Below, in pieces: positions 63,621 through 64,000 of a DNA stretch of 64,000 nucleotides. The position numbers were made by a program, and so were the translations under genes. Every line of letters starts with the position of its first letter. Positions within the stretch are counted from its first letter, which is position 1. The notes below the pieces were generated by a model. It worked only from the letters and a program-made list of their open reading frames with translations, ran no database searches and was not told the origin of the DNA. The stretch is from the NCBI GenBank assembly GCA_019638575.1, contig JAHBTN010000007.1:1-64000 (forward strand). Direction: 5' to 3'. The stretch comes from Ferruginibacter sp. Its GTDB lineage: Bacteria; Bacteroidota; Bacteroidia; Chitinophagales; Chitinophagaceae.

Positions 63621-64000
63621 TCAATTATAAATCCCTGCCATTTCATCTTTCGCAAAATCATCGCAAAGCTGAAAGGCTTTTTGAGTTCTTAACTGCGCTG
63701 TACCTCCATACAAGGTGGATTTAATTTTTGCTTCGTCGTCTTTATAATTCCTTACGTTTTGAAAATATCCGGTGATGGCATTGTAAGCACCAAATACCGT
63801 CCCTTTTGTAGTTTCTGTTTGTTGTGTTGGACTGGTATAGCTATATTCCAAAACAGAATCACAGATATTATTAAAGCAGGTTGAAAGCTCATCCTGTTCT
63901 CCATTCTCAATATTCTGCAATACTTCTTTATTTGGAACCATTGCCAGTTGAACCAGTTTTTTTACTTCCTTATCGGTAATACGAACTTTTGCCCATTGAT
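63621..64000 (-). CDS. DUF932 (phage/plasmid-like) protein, 5' end cut off
   Basis: The frame stays open through base 64,000 (WAKVRITDKEVKKLVQLAM precedes the first internal Met), so only the C-terminal 126 residues are visible. TKGTVFGAYNAITGYFQNV and STLYGGTAQLRTQKAFQL are the typical C-terminal words of DUF932 proteins found on Bacteroidota plasmids and conjugative elements. Function unknown. Its presence indicates that the mobile element continues to the right. Confidence 0.85.
   Translation of the reverse strand, partial: QWAKVRITDKEVKKLVQLAMVPNKEVLQNIENGEQDELSTCFNNICDSVLEYSYTSPTQQTETTKGTVFGAYNAITGYFQNVRNYKDDEAKIKSTLYGGTAQLRTQKAFQLCDDFAKDEMAGIYN

Larger units (their letters stand above)
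33621..64000. mobile_element. Integrated mobilizable/conjugative element, right end outside the window
   Basis: The span is bounded on the left by the tRNA-like remnant and a tyrosine integrase. It contains mobilization genes (accessory protein, relaxase, coupling protein, probable oriT), RadC and DUF932 genes typical of such elements, and a dense set of defence cargo. No type IV secretion genes are seen up to 64,000, so it is either a mobilizable element or a conjugative one whose transfer genes lie further right. Confidence 0.8.

Overview
The window looks like a piece of a Bacteroidota chromosome, most probably of the Chitinophagaceae type. The reasons are the AT-rich sequence, the near absence of Shine-Dalgarno sites, the roughly 800-residue ABC permeases with the ending NPVKSLRTE, the GH109 and carbohydrate-binding family 9-like proteins, the Bacteroides-type mobilization genes and a candidate TTG/TAnnTTT promoter. 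Every functional name below is read from motifs and remembered family features; no database search was possible.

Left part, 1-22.6 kb: eight consecutive paralogous FtsX/MacB-type ABC permeases (the first cut by the window edge), then one ATPase and one TolC-like outer-membrane factor, all on the plus strand. Six of the gaps between them hold related low-complexity spacers whose two halves are partly complementary. No periplasmic adaptor gene is visible.

Middle part, 22.9-33.6 kb: ordinary chromosomal genes. A GH109-type alpha-N-acetylgalactosaminidase, a sugar MFS transporter, a CBM9-like protein, a LacI-type regulator and an N-acetylhexosamine-kinase-like phosphotransferase suggest amino-sugar use. 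Two near-palindromes with the same 10-bp core lie upstream of the transporter and of the kinase and are likely LacI operators. Ferritin, a flavin reductase, a degenerate glutamate-synthase-like membrane protein, DUF488, HAD and GIY-YIG genes fill the rest.

Right part, from about 33.62 kb to beyond the window: an integrated mobile element. Its left edge is a 16-bp tRNA 3'-end-like remnant followed by a tyrosine integrase. Next come an ATPase-DUF234 gene preceded by twin palindromes, a Cap4-nuclease/STAND giant gene (1888 aa), decayed remnants, a second STAND giant gene (1706 aa) with a small HEPN-motif partner, and a mobilization module (MobA-like, relaxase, coupling protein, probable oriT). 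Then comes a minus-strand operon of a type IIL (MmeI-like) restriction-modification enzyme, a SMEK-APAZ fusion protein and a short, catalytically dead Argonaute. RadC, a TonB-dependent receptor, an HNH protein and a DUF932 protein (cut by the window edge) follow.

The most interesting system is the short Argonaute with a SMEK-APAZ partner, linked without gap to an MmeI-like enzyme (53.5-59.3 kb). The best-known short Argonaute partners carry SIR2, TIR or DUF4365-type effectors; I do not know of a characterised SMEK version. A second strong observation is that a defence gene ends within a few bases of a coupling-protein 3' end at two places, once beside the intact gene and once beside a decayed relative. 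That marks the position as a cargo hotspot.
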